64,000 bases of DNA from Inhella crocodyli (GTDB lineage Bacteria > Pseudomonadota > Gammaproteobacteria > Burkholderiales > Burkholderiaceae_C): positions 310,001-374,000 of the forward strand of contig NZ_SACM01000001.1 of NCBI RefSeq assembly GCF_004004565.1. The letters run 5' to 3'. Below, in pieces: positions 47,827 to 59,575 of this stretch. Under the pieces are notes generated by a model, which saw nothing but the letters and a program-made list of their open reading frames with translations, searched no databases and was not told where the DNA came from. Position 1 is the first letter of the stretch. Each line of letters begins with the position of its first letter. The position numbers and the translations under genes are program-made.

Positions 47827-49559
47827 CTCGAAGACTCCGGGTTGCAGGGGACAGGCCTTGTCGGATCGTTGCGCCTGCGCCAGGCGAAGGCAGCGCGCAC
47901 CAAGGCCGCGGCGCCAAGCCACGTCGACGGGTTGTGGATGGTCAGGCGCCAGCGACGGCTTGCTGGGGCGGGCGTTGGCATCCCTTCGATCGCCGTTTGG
48001 CCACGGCACTCAACCTGCTCGATGAGTGGCTGCGGGAGGACCAAAGCTTCGCTGAGGGGCGCAGGCGCTGGGCCCTGGGCTTGCCACAGCACGGGCAGGC
48101 CCAACTCGGACGCGGCGCTGGACCAGGCCAAGGTCTCGGCATGGCCTGGGTTCCAGGGCGACAGTTCAATGCAGGCCACGCGCGAGCGGCCACCCAGCAG
48201 TTGCGTCAACAGCTGCCGAATGGGCGTTGGGTCCGCCGGATCGGTCGCGGCCAGGACGGGCAGTGCCGTGTCCAGGGACTGCGTCACCGACCGCAAGACC
48301 TCGCCGCCCCAGCGGCGGTCCACCTCGACCGGCAGAACGGCCTTGACTTCGGCACCTTTCGACACCCAGTAGTAGCGCCGCACACTGCCGCCTTTCGGCA
48401 AAGCTGAGAAGGACTTGGCGACCCGTTCAAGCAGTTGCCGGGCTGGCTCCGGCAACTGTTCCACGTTCGGCGCGTGTTGCAGCAACCAGCCTTCGGCCGT
48501 TGCTGGATCGGCTTTGAGCGCCCGCCGAACGAAGCGCATCGAGGAAACGAGCAAGCTGGTCGGCGCCGAGCGCTCCAGGGTCACGTGCCGAATCCAGCGG
48601 GAATCGGTGGCCCACGCCAGCGTGTCGGCGTTCGCGTTGGTGTAGAACTCGATTCGAGTCAAGGCGCCGGCCGCGAACTCGTGCTGAAGCAACTGCAGCA
48701 GGTGCTGTCGGCCCGGGGCGTAATTCGCCAAGTTTTCGTCGTACGTGGTTTTGAGGATAACCAGCGTCGTCCCCGACACCAGCGTCAGCCGGGAAGCAGC
48801 CAAGGCGCCGTCGATGTACAGCTCGTACACCCGCGCCGAGCCCGCTTCGGCACTTTGGCGCATCACCTTCAAATAGTGGTCGAACTGGGCGGCCGAAGAC
48901 TTCAGCGCTGTGCCTTCTTGGGCTTTCCACCCGCGGGTTTCCAGATCGGCATAGCGGTGAACGGCGGCAGCTACGTCATCAGCTGTGACATGGCACTCGA
49001 AATGCATCGATTTGCCATCGCCTGTTAGTCGATTTTGGTAGCGACGCATGTTGGCCCGCAGATTGGCAGAGCGCGAGTGCCAATAGGCGTCCCAACCTGC
49101 CAACAGGTCCACATGCACGGTGCGGGCGTGCAACATGACGTGACTCAGGGGCTCGGGCTCGGGCGCTAGACGCATCAACTGAGGGTCTTGGCACAGCAGG
49201 TCGAGTTGCAAAACGTGCCAGGGCAGCGCGCGAAAAAGGCCGCGAGCCTGTTCCACGTCGGCCATCAGTTGAAGGGCCAACTGGGTCTGCGCTGGGAGAA
49301 AGCTGCTCCAGCGCCATGGGCTGCTGGGCACCAAGATGCACATGGCCAGGCTTTGCCCGTCGTCCCCGGGCAAATCGGCCAGCAGTTCCCGCCCAGTGCC
49401 ATAGTGGGCCAAGAGCTCGCCGACCACGATCGACGTCAACAGCGGATGGCCGCCCAACAGGCGTTGGTTGAGCGCGTCCCAGCGAGCGGCATGCGATCGC
49501 CATCCGCCGTCAAGGGGCAGCAGGCGCCACGCGGTCGAGCGTGCGGGCGAGGAACTCAC
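47823..49559 (-). CDS. GNAT-6 family acyltransferase (CelD/BcsL-like)
   Basis: I place the start at GTG 49559, which forms a GTGA overlap with a small upstream frame and gives 578 residues. GTG 49592 would add eleven residues and is the alternative. The central region, about residues 130-330, shows the Acetyltransf_6 pattern: RSANLRANMRRYQNRL, DLETRGWKAQEGTALK, YELYIDGALAASRLTLV and LKTTYDENLANYAPGRQHLLQLLQ. The C-terminal 200 residues have no recognised motif. Members act on cellulose and other exopolysaccharides and may use acyl-CoA or acyl-ACP. An ACP two genes upstream could be its donor, but this is inference. Confidence 0.83.
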   Translation of the reverse strand: MSSSPARSTAWRLLPLDGGWRSHAARWDALNQRLLGGHPLLTSIVVGELLAHYGTGRELLADLPGDDGQSLAMCILVPSSPWRWSSFLPAQTQLALQLMADVEQARGLFRALPWHVLQLDLLCQDPQLMRLAPEPEPLSHVMLHARTVHVDLLAGWDAYWHSRSANLRANMRRYQNRLTGDGKSMHFECHVTADDVAAAVHRYADLETRGWKAQEGTALKSSAAQFDHYLKVMRQSAEAGSARVYELYIDGALAASRLTLVSGTTLVILKTTYDENLANYAPGRQHLLQLLQHEFAAGALTRIEFYTNANADTLAWATDSRWIRHVTLERSAPTSLLVSSMRFVRRALKADPATAEGWLLQHAPNVEQLPEPARQLLERVAKSFSALPKGGSVRRYYWVSKGAEVKAVLPVEVDRRWGGEVLRSVTQSLDTALPVLAATDPADPTPIRQLLTQLLGGRSRVACIELSPWNPGHAETLAWSSAASELGLPVLWQAQGPAPAPLSEALVLPQPLIEQVECRGQTAIEGMPTPAPASRRWRLTIHNPSTWLGAAALVRAAFAWRRRNDPTRPVPCNPESSS

Positions 49560-49717
49560 CGCCCGGAACGCGCCTGTGCAGCGCGCAACCACGACGGCGT
49601 GGATTGGGAGGCCAGCAACGAGCGCTCCGCAGCACCAATGTGAGACGCACGTTCGCTAACGCCGCCGTGGGGCGGTCGGGTCGGCGTGGCGGTGCTGATG
49701 TCGGTGTGCATGCCCAT
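49556..49717 (-). CDS. Candidate small protein of 53 residues
   Basis: A short frame runs from ATG 49717 to TGA 49556. Its ATG shares one base with the stop of the TPR-like gene (TGATG) and its stop overlaps the GTG of the GNAT gene (GTGA), exactly the coupling style of the rest of this operon. The protein is rich in Ala, Ser, Thr and Arg, and no membrane segment or known motif is visible. The same frame stays open far upstream inside the TPR-like gene, so openness alone proves nothing. It fills the only sizeable gap between genes in this operon. It could also be just a leader for the GNAT gene. Confidence 0.4.
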   Translation of the reverse strand: MGMHTDISTATPTRPPHGGVSERASHIGAAERSLLASQSTPSWLRAAQARSGR

Positions 49718-50403
49718 CAGGGGCTCGACGCGCCGGTGGCAGGCTCGGTCGCCGCCTCGGGCTCTTGCCATTTGCCCTGGGCTCTGAGGCGGTCGGCCAA
49801 CTCGGACCGGGGCCATCCTTTGCTCAGCGCCAAATGGGCATGACGCAACGCCTCCTCGGGGGCCCCGGCGTCCAGCAACAGCATCCCGATATTGAAATGC
49901 GTGATGCCCTGAAGGTCGTCGCGGTTCGAGAGGACTTGCAAGCTGGTCTTGGCCTCGGCAAATCGCTGCAGGCGGTTCAGGTAGTTGGCGAACAGCAAGC
50001 GCGGCACCGTGTCGTCGGGCTGGAAGCGGAAGGCGCGATCGAAATAGCACTCCACCGGGCGCGGCAGGGTCGGAGGTTGTGCGCCTTTGGTGCGAACGCC
50101 CCAATTGGCCACCGAAGCCAGCGCACGGTGATGGTTGGGCGATGCCCTCAGGGTGTAGTCCAAGTCGGCGCCCAGGGGCCCTCGGTCGCCCTTGATCAGG
50201 AATTCCACCTGGGGCGTGAAGTGCGCGCCATCGACGATGGGCAACTTGCCCGTTCGTTCGACGCGGTAGTCGTACGGACCGTACGCGTTGGCCAAGCCCC
50301 CGCAAGCCGACGCCCCGTACTGCGCGTTGGCCGCGCCAGATGCAAGAAGGCAGGCAGCCGAGATCTGAATCAGTGCGGTGATCGGCTTCATCGTGCGCGA
50401 CAT
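49717..50403 (-). CDS. Secreted TPR-like hypothetical protein of exosortase loci
   Basis: The 228-residue product starts at ATG 50403; ATG 50391 would also keep the signal peptide, which is cleaved near ANA-QYG. The mature part starts with a Cys-containing block (SACGGLANAYGPYDYR) and LPIVDGAHFTPQVEFLIKGDRG. A tetratricopeptide-like region then carries DYTLRASPNHHRAL, VECYFDRAFRFQPDD and THFNIGMLLLDAGAPEEALRHAHLALSKG. I recall similar proteins beside other exosortase and polysaccharide genes but know no function. A periplasmic scaffold for polymer assembly or secretion is a reasonable guess. It lies 29 bases after the ACP gene. Confidence 0.8.
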   Translation of the reverse strand: MSRTMKPITALIQISAACLLASGAANAQYGASACGGLANAYGPYDYRVERTGKLPIVDGAHFTPQVEFLIKGDRGPLGADLDYTLRASPNHHRALASVANWGVRTKGAQPPTLPRPVECYFDRAFRFQPDDTVPRLLFANYLNRLQRFAEAKTSLQVLSNRDDLQGITHFNIGMLLLDAGAPEEALRHAHLALSKGWPRSELADRLRAQGKWQEPEAATEPATGASSP

Positions 50404-50432
50404 GGCAGCGTCAATGCAGAAATCGTCGACGC

Positions 50433-50687
50433 TCAGGCCAACTTGCTGCCAACGAAATCGGCCAGCGACCCTACGGTGGCGAAAACGTCACCATCAACCT
50501 CGTCGTCGTCGATCGAGATGCCCAACTGCTCTTCCAAGGCCGTCATCAGCGAGACCACGGCCATGGAGTCGAGTTCGGGAAGAGCGCCCAGCAATGGGGT
50601 GTCACGCTGGAACTTCAGGGCGCGACCGCCCAAGCTCAAGGTGTCGTCCAAAAGGCGAAGCACTTCGGTGAGGGGATTCAAAGGCAT
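50433..50687 (-). CDS. Acyl carrier protein of the exopolysaccharide locus
   Basis: The 84-residue product is a stand-alone carrier protein. The phosphopantetheine site is S41 in the motif PELDSMAVVSL, followed by ALEEQLGISIDDDEVDGDVFATVGSLADFV, a typical helix III-IV acidic region. It differs from the housekeeping AcpP, which has the motif DSLD, so it is likely dedicated to this locus. It is the first gene of the minus-strand operon and is divergent from an acyl-AMP ligase. The ligase and the adjacent PLP decarboxylase could load and modify an amino acid on this protein, as BtrI, BtrJ and BtrK do in butirosin synthesis. Confidence 0.9.
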   Translation of the reverse strand: MPLNPLTEVLRLLDDTLSLGGRALKFQRDTPLLGALPELDSMAVVSLMTALEEQLGISIDDDEVDGDVFATVGSLADFVGSKLA

Positions 50688-50880
50688 GGGACTTGACCGG
50701 CGTTCCGGTCGAAATTGTGCTGGGGTGAACGAGATGCCAAGCGGACTCGGACCAAGCCGCTTATCTTAGTAGCCGTGGCCCCGCGTCTCTGGGGGGCGGC
50801 CCTTCAAACGGGGGAGTGCTGCGTTACATTGCCCGGCGACCGAAACCATGCTGCCGCGGCGCAGTCAAGGACCCCTACGC

Positions 50881-52479
50881 ATGACCCGCAGCACTTCGCT
50901 GTTGCACGAGCTGATCGCGCACAGCGCGACCCGCGCGCCGGCCAGCCCGGCCCTGACCTACCGGGACCAAACCCTGAGCTACCAAGCCTTGCACGACCAC
51001 GTGCAAGCCCTGGCGGCCGCGTTCACGCGTTTGAACCTCGCGCGTGGCGACCGCGTTGGCATTTACCTCGAAAAGCGCTTCGAAACCGTGGTGGCAAGCT
51101 TCGGCGCGCCGGCCGCGGGCGGGGTGTTCGTGCCGATGAACCCCTTGCTCAAGCCCGAGCAGGTTGGCTTCATCGCCCGCGACTGCGCTGTGCGCTTCTT
51201 GGTGACCTCGCCCGACCGCTACGCCCAGCTCCTGCCTGTGCTGGCCGAATGCCCCTCGATCGAAGCAGTGGTGCTGACCGAGGCGGCAGCCGAGCAGGCG
51301 CCGCAGCGCTGGGCCGTTCTGGATTGGGCGACCCTGCTGGCCACTCCGCCCGCGCCCACCCACCGCGTGATCGACACCGACGTCGTGGCCATCCTGTACA
51401 CCAGCGGCAGCACGGGCAAGCCCAAAGGCGTGGTGCTCAGCCATCGGAACATGGTGGCCGGCGCCAAGAGCGTGGCCAGTTACCTGGACAACCGTGCCGA
51501 CGACACCTTGCTGGCGGCCTTGCCACTGAGCTTTGACGCGGGGTTCAGCCAGCTGACCACCGCCTTTCACGTCGGCGCCCGCGTGGTGCTCTTGAACTAC
51601 CTGTTGCCCAAGGACGTGCTCAAAGCGATGGAGCGCGAGAAGGTGACCGGCTTGACGGCCGTGCCGCCGCTCTACATCCAACTCACGCAGCTGGCTTGGC
51701 CGGAGGCCATCAACCAGCACCTGCGCTACTTCGCCAACACCGGCGGGCGCATGCCGCGCGAGACCTTGGACCAGCTCCGCGCGCGCGCGCCGGCGGCCCA
51801 GCCTTTCCTCATGTACGGCTTGACCGAGGCTTTCCGCTCGACCTACCTGCCGCCCGAGGAGGTCGACCGGCGTCCCGACAGCATTGGCAAGGCGATTCCC
51901 AATGCCGAAATCTTGGTGCTGCGCGAGGATGGCACTGAGTGCGCGCCCGACGAACCGGGCGAGTTGGTGCACCGCGGTGCCTTGGTCGGTTTGGGTTACT
52001 GGGGCGACCCGGAGAAGACGGCCGAGCGCTACAAGCTGTTGCCCGCGGGGACGCAGGCCCGGCTGCCGGGCCTGCAACTGCCCGAGTACGCGGTCTTCAG
52101 CGGGGACACCGTGCGCCGGGATGCCGAGGGCTTCCTGTACTTCATCGGCCGGCGCGACGAAATGATCAAGACCAGCGGTTACCGCGTCAGCCCCACGGAA
52201 GTGGAAGAGGTGCTGTACGCAACGCAGCTGGTGGGCGAGTGCGCGGCCTTCGGTGTCGAGCACCCGCAACTGGGCCAAGCCATCCACGTGATCGTGACCC
52301 CGCCACCGGGCCAGGCTGCGGTGGACCATGGCGCGCTGTTGGCAGCCTGCCGCGCGCGCATGCCGGCCTACATGGTGCCGACCACCTTCGACGAGCGCGC
52401 AGGGCCTCTGCCGCGCAATCCCAACGGCAAGATCGACCGCAGCAGCCTGGCCAAAGCCTTGCTGACCCCCTCGGCATGA
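50881..52479 (+). CDS. Acyl-CoA/ACP ligase, exosortase A system-associated (TIGR03098-like)
   Basis: ATG 50881 (MTRSTSLLHELIAHSATRAPASPAL) gives 532 residues of an ANL-superfamily adenylating enzyme. The P-loop motif A3 is YTSGSTGKPKG starting at residue 173. Motif A5 is MYGLTEAFRSTYLPPEEVD, a phrase specific to this subfamily. GLGYWGDPEKTAERY and GDTVRRDAEGFLYFIGR follow, and the catalytic lysine is in NPNGKIDRSSL. It activates a carboxylic or amino acid and passes it to a thiol, probably the ACP encoded divergently 193 bases away. The stop overlaps the decarboxylase start (ATGA). Confidence 0.91.
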   Translation: MTRSTSLLHELIAHSATRAPASPALTYRDQTLSYQALHDHVQALAAAFTRLNLARGDRVGIYLEKRFETVVASFGAPAAGGVFVPMNPLLKPEQVGFIARDCAVRFLVTSPDRYAQLLPVLAECPSIEAVVLTEAAAEQAPQRWAVLDWATLLATPPAPTHRVIDTDVVAILYTSGSTGKPKGVVLSHRNMVAGAKSVASYLDNRADDTLLAALPLSFDAGFSQLTTAFHVGARVVLLNYLLPKDVLKAMEREKVTGLTAVPPLYIQLTQLAWPEAINQHLRYFANTGGRMPRETLDQLRARAPAAQPFLMYGLTEAFRSTYLPPEEVDRRPDSIGKAIPNAEILVLREDGTECAPDEPGELVHRGALVGLGYWGDPEKTAERYKLLPAGTQARLPGLQLPEYAVFSGDTVRRDAEGFLYFIGRRDEMIKTSGYRVSPTEVEEVLYATQLVGECAAFGVEHPQLGQAIHVIVTPPPGQAAVDHGALLAACRARMPAYMVPTTFDERAGPLPRNPNGKIDRSSLAKALLTPSA

Positions 52480-53688
52480 CCCCGACCCCTCCCCAACACG
52501 TGCCCATGGCGCAGTTCGCGTCGGCCGGCGACGACCTGCTCATCAATGGGCAGCCCTTGACCCGTTTGGCCGCTCGCGTGGGCAGCACGCCGTTTTACGC
52601 CATGGACCGCAGCCTGCTGACCCAAAGGGTGCAGATGCTGCGTTCGGTTCTGCCGCAGGGGCTCAAGTTGCACTACGCGATGAAGGCCAACCCGATGCCG
52701 GCGGTGGTGCAGCACATGGCGGGCTTGGTCGATGGCATCGACGTGGCCAGCGCCGGCGAGTTGCTCGTGGCGCTGGACGCCGGGGCCGACCCCCACGAAA
52801 TCAGCTTCGCCGGACCGGGCAAGCGCGACCCCGAGCTGCGTCAGGCCGTGGCCAGCGGGGTGCTGGTCAACGTCGAGTCGGCACGAGAGTTAGCCGTGCT
52901 GGAAGCGGCCAGCCAGGCGCTGGGCCTGCCCGCCCGCGTCGCTTTGCGGGTGAACCCCGACTTCGAGCTCAAGGGCTCCGGCATGAAGATGGGCGGCGGG
53001 CCCAAGCAGTTCGGCGTGGACGTGGAGCAGGTGCCCGCCGTGCTGGACGAGATGCGCGCCCGCGGCCTGCAGTTCGAGGGCTTCCACCTGTTTGCCGGCT
53101 CGCAAAACCTCAAGGCGGAATCGATCTGCGAAGCCCAGTGCAAGAGCTTCGAGCTGGCGCTGCGCTTGGCGGCCCTCAGCCCGCAGGCTATTCGCTTTTT
53201 GAACCTGGGCGGCGGCTTCGGGATCCCGTACTTCCCGGGTGAGCAGCCCTTGGACTTGGCGCCGATCGGTGCCAACCTGCATGAGCTGATGCTGCGCGCC
53301 CGGCGCGAGCTGCCCGAGGCCGAATTGGTCATCGAGTTGGGCCGCTACCTGGTGGGCGAGGCCGGGGTCTACGTGACCCGCGTGGTGGATCGGAAGGTGT
53401 CTCGCGGCCAGGTCTATTTGGTGTGCGACGGGGGCTTGAACCACCACTTGAGCGCCAGCGGCAACTTCGGCCAGGTGATTCGCAAGAACTACCCGGCCAC
53501 CGTCGGCAACCGGCTGCGGGCCGAGCCCGAGGTGCAGACCGCGGTGGGTCCGCTGTGCACGCCCCTGGACCTGCTGGCCGATCGCATGAGCCTGCCGCGG
53601 GCCGACATCGGCGACCTCGTCGTGATCTTCCAGTCGGGCGCCTACGGCGCCAGTGCCAGCCCGGCGCGCTTCCTCGGGCACCCGGCCG

Positions 53689-53708
<20 letters not shown>
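52476..53708 (+). CDS. PLP-dependent decarboxylase, exosortase A system-associated (TIGR03099-like)
   Basis: The 410-residue product has fold III (alanine-racemase-like) architecture of the Orn/DAP/Arg decarboxylases. The PLP lysine is K70 in HYAMKANPMP. FAGPGKRDPEL, GFHLFAGSQNLKAE, LNLGGGFGIPYF (cofactor phosphate) and ELGRYLVGEAGVYV follow, with the cysteine in GPLCTPLDLLAD and SGAYGAS near the end. Besides free amino acids, this group includes BtrK, which decarboxylates glutamate bound to a carrier protein. The close link to an adenylating enzyme and an ACP suggests the same use here. The 3' end overlaps the convergent gene by 20 bases. Confidence 0.9.
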
Positions 53709-55511
<1,803 letters not shown>

Positions 55512-55515
<4 letters not shown>

Positions 55516-58500
55516 GCGGGGTTCTCGGGTAGGGCGGCCTGGGCGCGCTCGAACAGCAGCACCAGCGCGTCGAAATCGTAGCGGGCCAAGGCGCTCTGGG
55601 CTTCGGCGTGAACGGGGGTGGGCAGGGTGGCGCCCGCGGCGCCCTGCAAGGCGGCGCGCAGGGCGGCCACATCGCCGTCTTGCGCCCAGCCGATCAACTC
55701 GGCCCATGCCGCTCCGCCGCTGGGGACGGTCGCGCTGGGCGCCGACGCGGGGGGGGCCACCTCAGGCGCCGCGGGTGGCACGAGGTGGGCGCCAGCGCGG
55801 TCGCGCAGGACCTGCAAGATGCTGACGAACTCGTAGGGCTTGGGGATGTAGTCGCTGAAGCCCATATCGAGGTAGACCTCGCGCTCGTGCTCCATGCTCG
55901 ACGCGGTGACGGCCACGACCGGCCAGGCGCGGCGCCGTGGGTCGTCGCGAAGGGCCTGCATCAGGCCGACGCCGTCCAGCACGGGCATGCGCAAATCGGT
56001 CAAAACGAGGTCCACGTCCTCGTGCGTTGACAGGGCCAGGGCCTCGGCCCCGTTCTCGCCGGCCATCACCTGGCAGCCGATGCGGGACAGCAGCGCGCAC
56101 AGCACCGCGCGGCTGTCGGGATCGTCTTCGGCCACGAGAACGCGAACGCTGCCGGGAACGGCCAATCGCCATCCCGCCGCCAGCACCGAGGCGTCGGCGG
56201 TCGGCGTGGGCATTTCTTCGGTGACCCGTTGCAGGGGCAGTTCGACGTGGGCCTCCGTCCCAGCACCCAGTTCGCTGCTCAAGCTCAGCTCGCCGCCCAT
56301 GGCCTGCAAGAGGTTGCGCGACAGCACCAAACCCAGTCCGGTGCCCCCTTGGCGAAGTCCTGTGCTTCCCTGTACGAAGGGCGTGAACAGTTGTTGGAGC
56401 TCAGCCGGCGCAATGCCCGGCCCCGTGTCCCGGATGCTCAAGGTCAGGTGGGCTTCGTCCCGGAGGCGCGCGGTCAAGGTCACGCTGCCACCCGGAGGCG
56501 TGAACTTCAGGGCATTGCCCAGCAGGTTGAGCAGCACCTGGCCAAGCTTGCCGCGGTCGCCCATGATGGGCAGGGTCGGTGGCAGGTCCAGGTTGGTGAC
56601 GAGGGCCACGTCGGCATGCCGCGCCCGCTCGGCCATGAGCCGCAGGGCCTCGGCCAGCTCCTGTGGGAGGTCAAACCGCTCGTTGCGCAACTGCAGCGCG
56701 CCTGCCTCGATCTTCGACAGGTCCAGGACGTCGTTGATCAGCCGCAGCAGGCGCTGCCCCCCGCCCAAGATGCTGGCCACCTGATGGCGGGATGCCTCGC
56801 CCAAGTCCGGCTGTTCGCGGAGCAACTGGGCGTAGCCCAACACGGCGTTCAGCGGGGTGCGGATCTCATGGCTCATGTTGGCCAGGAACACCGACTTGGC
56901 GCGGTTGGCCGACTCGGCACGGTCCCGGGCGTCGGCCAGCTCCGCTTCGAAGCGCCGGCGTTCGCTGATGTCGGTCATGGTCATGGCGACGGCGCGCTCG
57001 TGCCCCTGCTCGTCGCGCAGCATGAAGTAGCTCACCCACACCGGCGGCATCGTGGCGCCGGGCAGGCCGCGAACGGTCATTTCACCGCTCCAGTCGCCCT
57101 TCTTCCGCAGGGCCGGCATGACCTCATTGCGCAGGCGCGCCAAGCCGGCCTCGTCGTAGTACTCCCGGGCCAAACGTGGAGTTGCAGGGGGCCAGTTCGT
57201 TTCTCCCAACCAGCGCTGCGCGGTGCCGTTCAAGTAGTCCACGGCGCCGTCCAGTTGCCCCAGGGCAAAGCCTTGCGCGGCGCTCTCGGCCAACCAGCGG
57301 AAGCGCCGCAGCTCGTCCTCGCGCGCGAGTTGCTCGGTCACGTCCCGCGCGATGCCGATGAGTCCGATGGGGGTGCCATCGTCGTGGCGCACGTTGCTGC
57401 GCGTGACCCAGTAGGTTCGCCGGCGCCCCTCTGCATCGGTGTCGTGCTGGGTCCGCGTGACCGGCAGCGGTGAGCGACGGGCTTGATCGTCGGCCTCGCG
57501 GTCCAAAGCGGCGTCGTGCTCGTAAAACACCGCATCGGTGATCTGGCCCACGAGACGGTCCGCCGTTTGGTGCAGCGCCCGCTCCAGCGCCGTATTGACC
57601 TGCAGGAAGCGGCCGTGGTTGTCTTTCACCCAAAGCGGGTCCGGAATGCTGCGCAGCACGGCGTTCAACACGGCCTCGCGTTGCGCCAATTCCTTGGCTT
57701 GCGTGGACAGGGTTTGGATCAACTCCTGGCGCTGCTTCGCGACGCGCTCGAGGTCGGCGTTCGTTGCTTCCAGGGCCTCGGTGCGCACGCTCACCAGGCG
57801 CTCCAGTTCGGCGTGGCTCTGTTGCAGCGCGCTGTCCCGTCGGGCGCGGGCCACGAGCATGGCCCCCAACAAGCCGGTGAACACCAGGCCGGTCAGCAAA
57901 ACCCCCCACTGCATGGGCGATGGCAAGAGGGGGTGCCGGCTGTGGGGCTGCGCCACCAGTTGCCACTGGCGCTGGCCCAGCCGGACGTCGCGTTGCAGGA
58001 TCCGGCCCTGCTGCCAGGCGCTCAAGCGGGTCCGCACCTCGCCCGTTGGCAGTTCGGTGATGTGGTCGTCTTGCAGGCCCAGGCCCCGGGGTTCACGGTC
58101 GTCGCTGACCAGCAGCAGGGGCATGCGCCATTGGTCGTAGGGCTGCAGGGCCGTGGCCAGCAAGGTCTGCACCTGCAGCCCGGCCGATACCACCCCGGTG
58201 GCGGGGGGTGTGGCGCCCGTGCGAGCGCCTTGGGCTTGGTACACGGGCTGGTACAGGGCCACCACCAGTGGCTCCCCGCGGCTGAGCGTGAGGTTGTCCA
58301 GGATGGCGCTGGTGCTGACCTCCCCCGTGCGAACGGCCAACTCGATGGCCGACAGGCGCAAGGGGTCGCTGCTCTCGTCCAGCCCGATGCGAGCCTCGTG
58401 GCCGCTGGTGGGGCTCACGCGCTCGGTCACCCAATACTCCGACTGGGCGGGCGCCGTGGCCAGGCTTCCGTCGGCCTGCAGCGCACTGATCCGGTCCGGC

Positions 58501-59447
58501 CCCGCTTCGAAGCGCGCCCGGTCGCCGTGGGGGACGCGCCGGATGTAGGACAGGCTGGTGAGCCAATCGTGACGGCGTCGCAGCAGGTCGGCTTCGGCGA
58601 GGAACTCCGACTCGGTGACTTCGATGCGGTAATGGAGTGCCGCCAATTGGCGCAGGTCGGCCTCGGCCAGTTCCACTTGGGCTTGCAGGGCGCTGGTCAG
58701 TGCCCGCAACTCGGTCTCGGCCCGCTGGACCTCGCCGGCGCGCTCCTGCTGTCCGACCAAATAGACGCTGACCAAGGTCAGGCCCAAGCCCATGGTCAGG
58801 GCAGGGAAGGCTTGGTTGAACTCGTACTGCCGCCGCATGCCCCGGTTGAGCAGCATCAACATCAAGGGCGTGAACAAGAGCATGCCGTTGACATCGCCCA
58901 TCCACCAGGTCAGCCAGGCCGAGGCCACGTCCGGTCGGGCCAACTGCGCACTGGCCAGCAGCACCGGCACGCCCAAGCTGGGGGCGAGCAGGCCGCCGAC
59001 CAGCACACTGGCGGCGAAGCGAAGCACCAGTTGGGGGCCCGGCATGGCCAGGAGGCGGCTCCAGTTGCCAACCAGGGCGCGCACGATCAGCCACTGGCTG
59101 GCCGCGGCGCCCGTCAGCAGGGCGCCGTAGAGCAGGGCGTTGGCCCAGGGCACGCCATTGGCCTGGGAGTTCACCGCGTCGTTGACCCAACTGCCGAGCA
59201 CCAGGCCGGGCAGCGCGCCGGGGCCCCAGCCGAGCAGGGCGGCCAAGGCAACGCCACTGGGCGGCCACACCGCACTGGTTTCGCCGGGACCCAAAGAGGC
59301 CCACAGGCCGAGCCGAGCCACCGCCAAGAACACCAGCGACAGCAGCGCGTTCAACAGCAGCCACTGCACCCAGCCCAGCGGCTGCCAGCGCACGGTGACG
59401 GCGGGCAGCGTCGAATTCAGGGGGGCGGGCGGCGAGGTGGCGCTCAT
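55512..59447 (-). CDS. Hybrid sensor histidine kinase: MASE1-CHASE-PAS-PAS-HisKA-HATPase-REC
   Basis: The 1311-residue protein starts at ATG 59447. An N-terminal MASE1 membrane domain covers about residues 20-235 (WASLGPGETSAVWPPSGVALAALLG). A periplasmic CHASE domain follows (ALHYRIEVTESEFLAEADLL, SLSYIRRVPHGDRARF), then a further membrane segment near 520, a coiled coil and two PAS/PAC units. HisKA has the phospho-acceptor H860 in NMSHEIRTPLN. The HATPase domain has VLLNLLGNALKFTPPG and GTGLGLVLSRNLLQAMGG. The C-terminal receiver accepts phosphate at D1151 in LTDLRMP. No HPt domain is present. The next gene encodes a second receiver, its likely output. Confidence 0.92.
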
Positions 59448-59538
59448 GGGCGGCCCATGCTAGCGGTGCCCACCACCCCCCCAAGGGCAGGGAATGGCGG
59501 GGTTTTCCCGCCGCCCGCGGATTGGGCCCAGAGGTCCC

Positions 59539-59544
59539 TAAAAT
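59539..59544 (+). promoter_or_regulatory. Candidate -10 element of the BMP transporter operon (TAAAAT)
   Basis: TAAAAT lies 31 bases before the ATG of the binding-protein gene, in the divergent region with the hybrid kinase. No credible -35 is visible. A small GC hairpin (GGCGGG at 59496-59501, CCCGCC at 59507-59512) lies just upstream and could be an operator. Confidence 0.35.
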
Positions 59545-59575
59545 CCGCCCCCTTTTTCGTTTTCAACACGCCGCC

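Noticed and set aside
49717-50403. PEP-CTERM substrate candidate in the secreted TPR-like protein.
   Set aside because: The C-terminus lacks the Pro-Glu-Pro motif, membrane helix and basic tail.
50688-50880. Sigma-54 type promoter between the ACP and acyl-AMP ligase genes.
   Set aside because: No GG-N10-GC element with the expected flanks was found, although such promoters are known in some exosortase loci.
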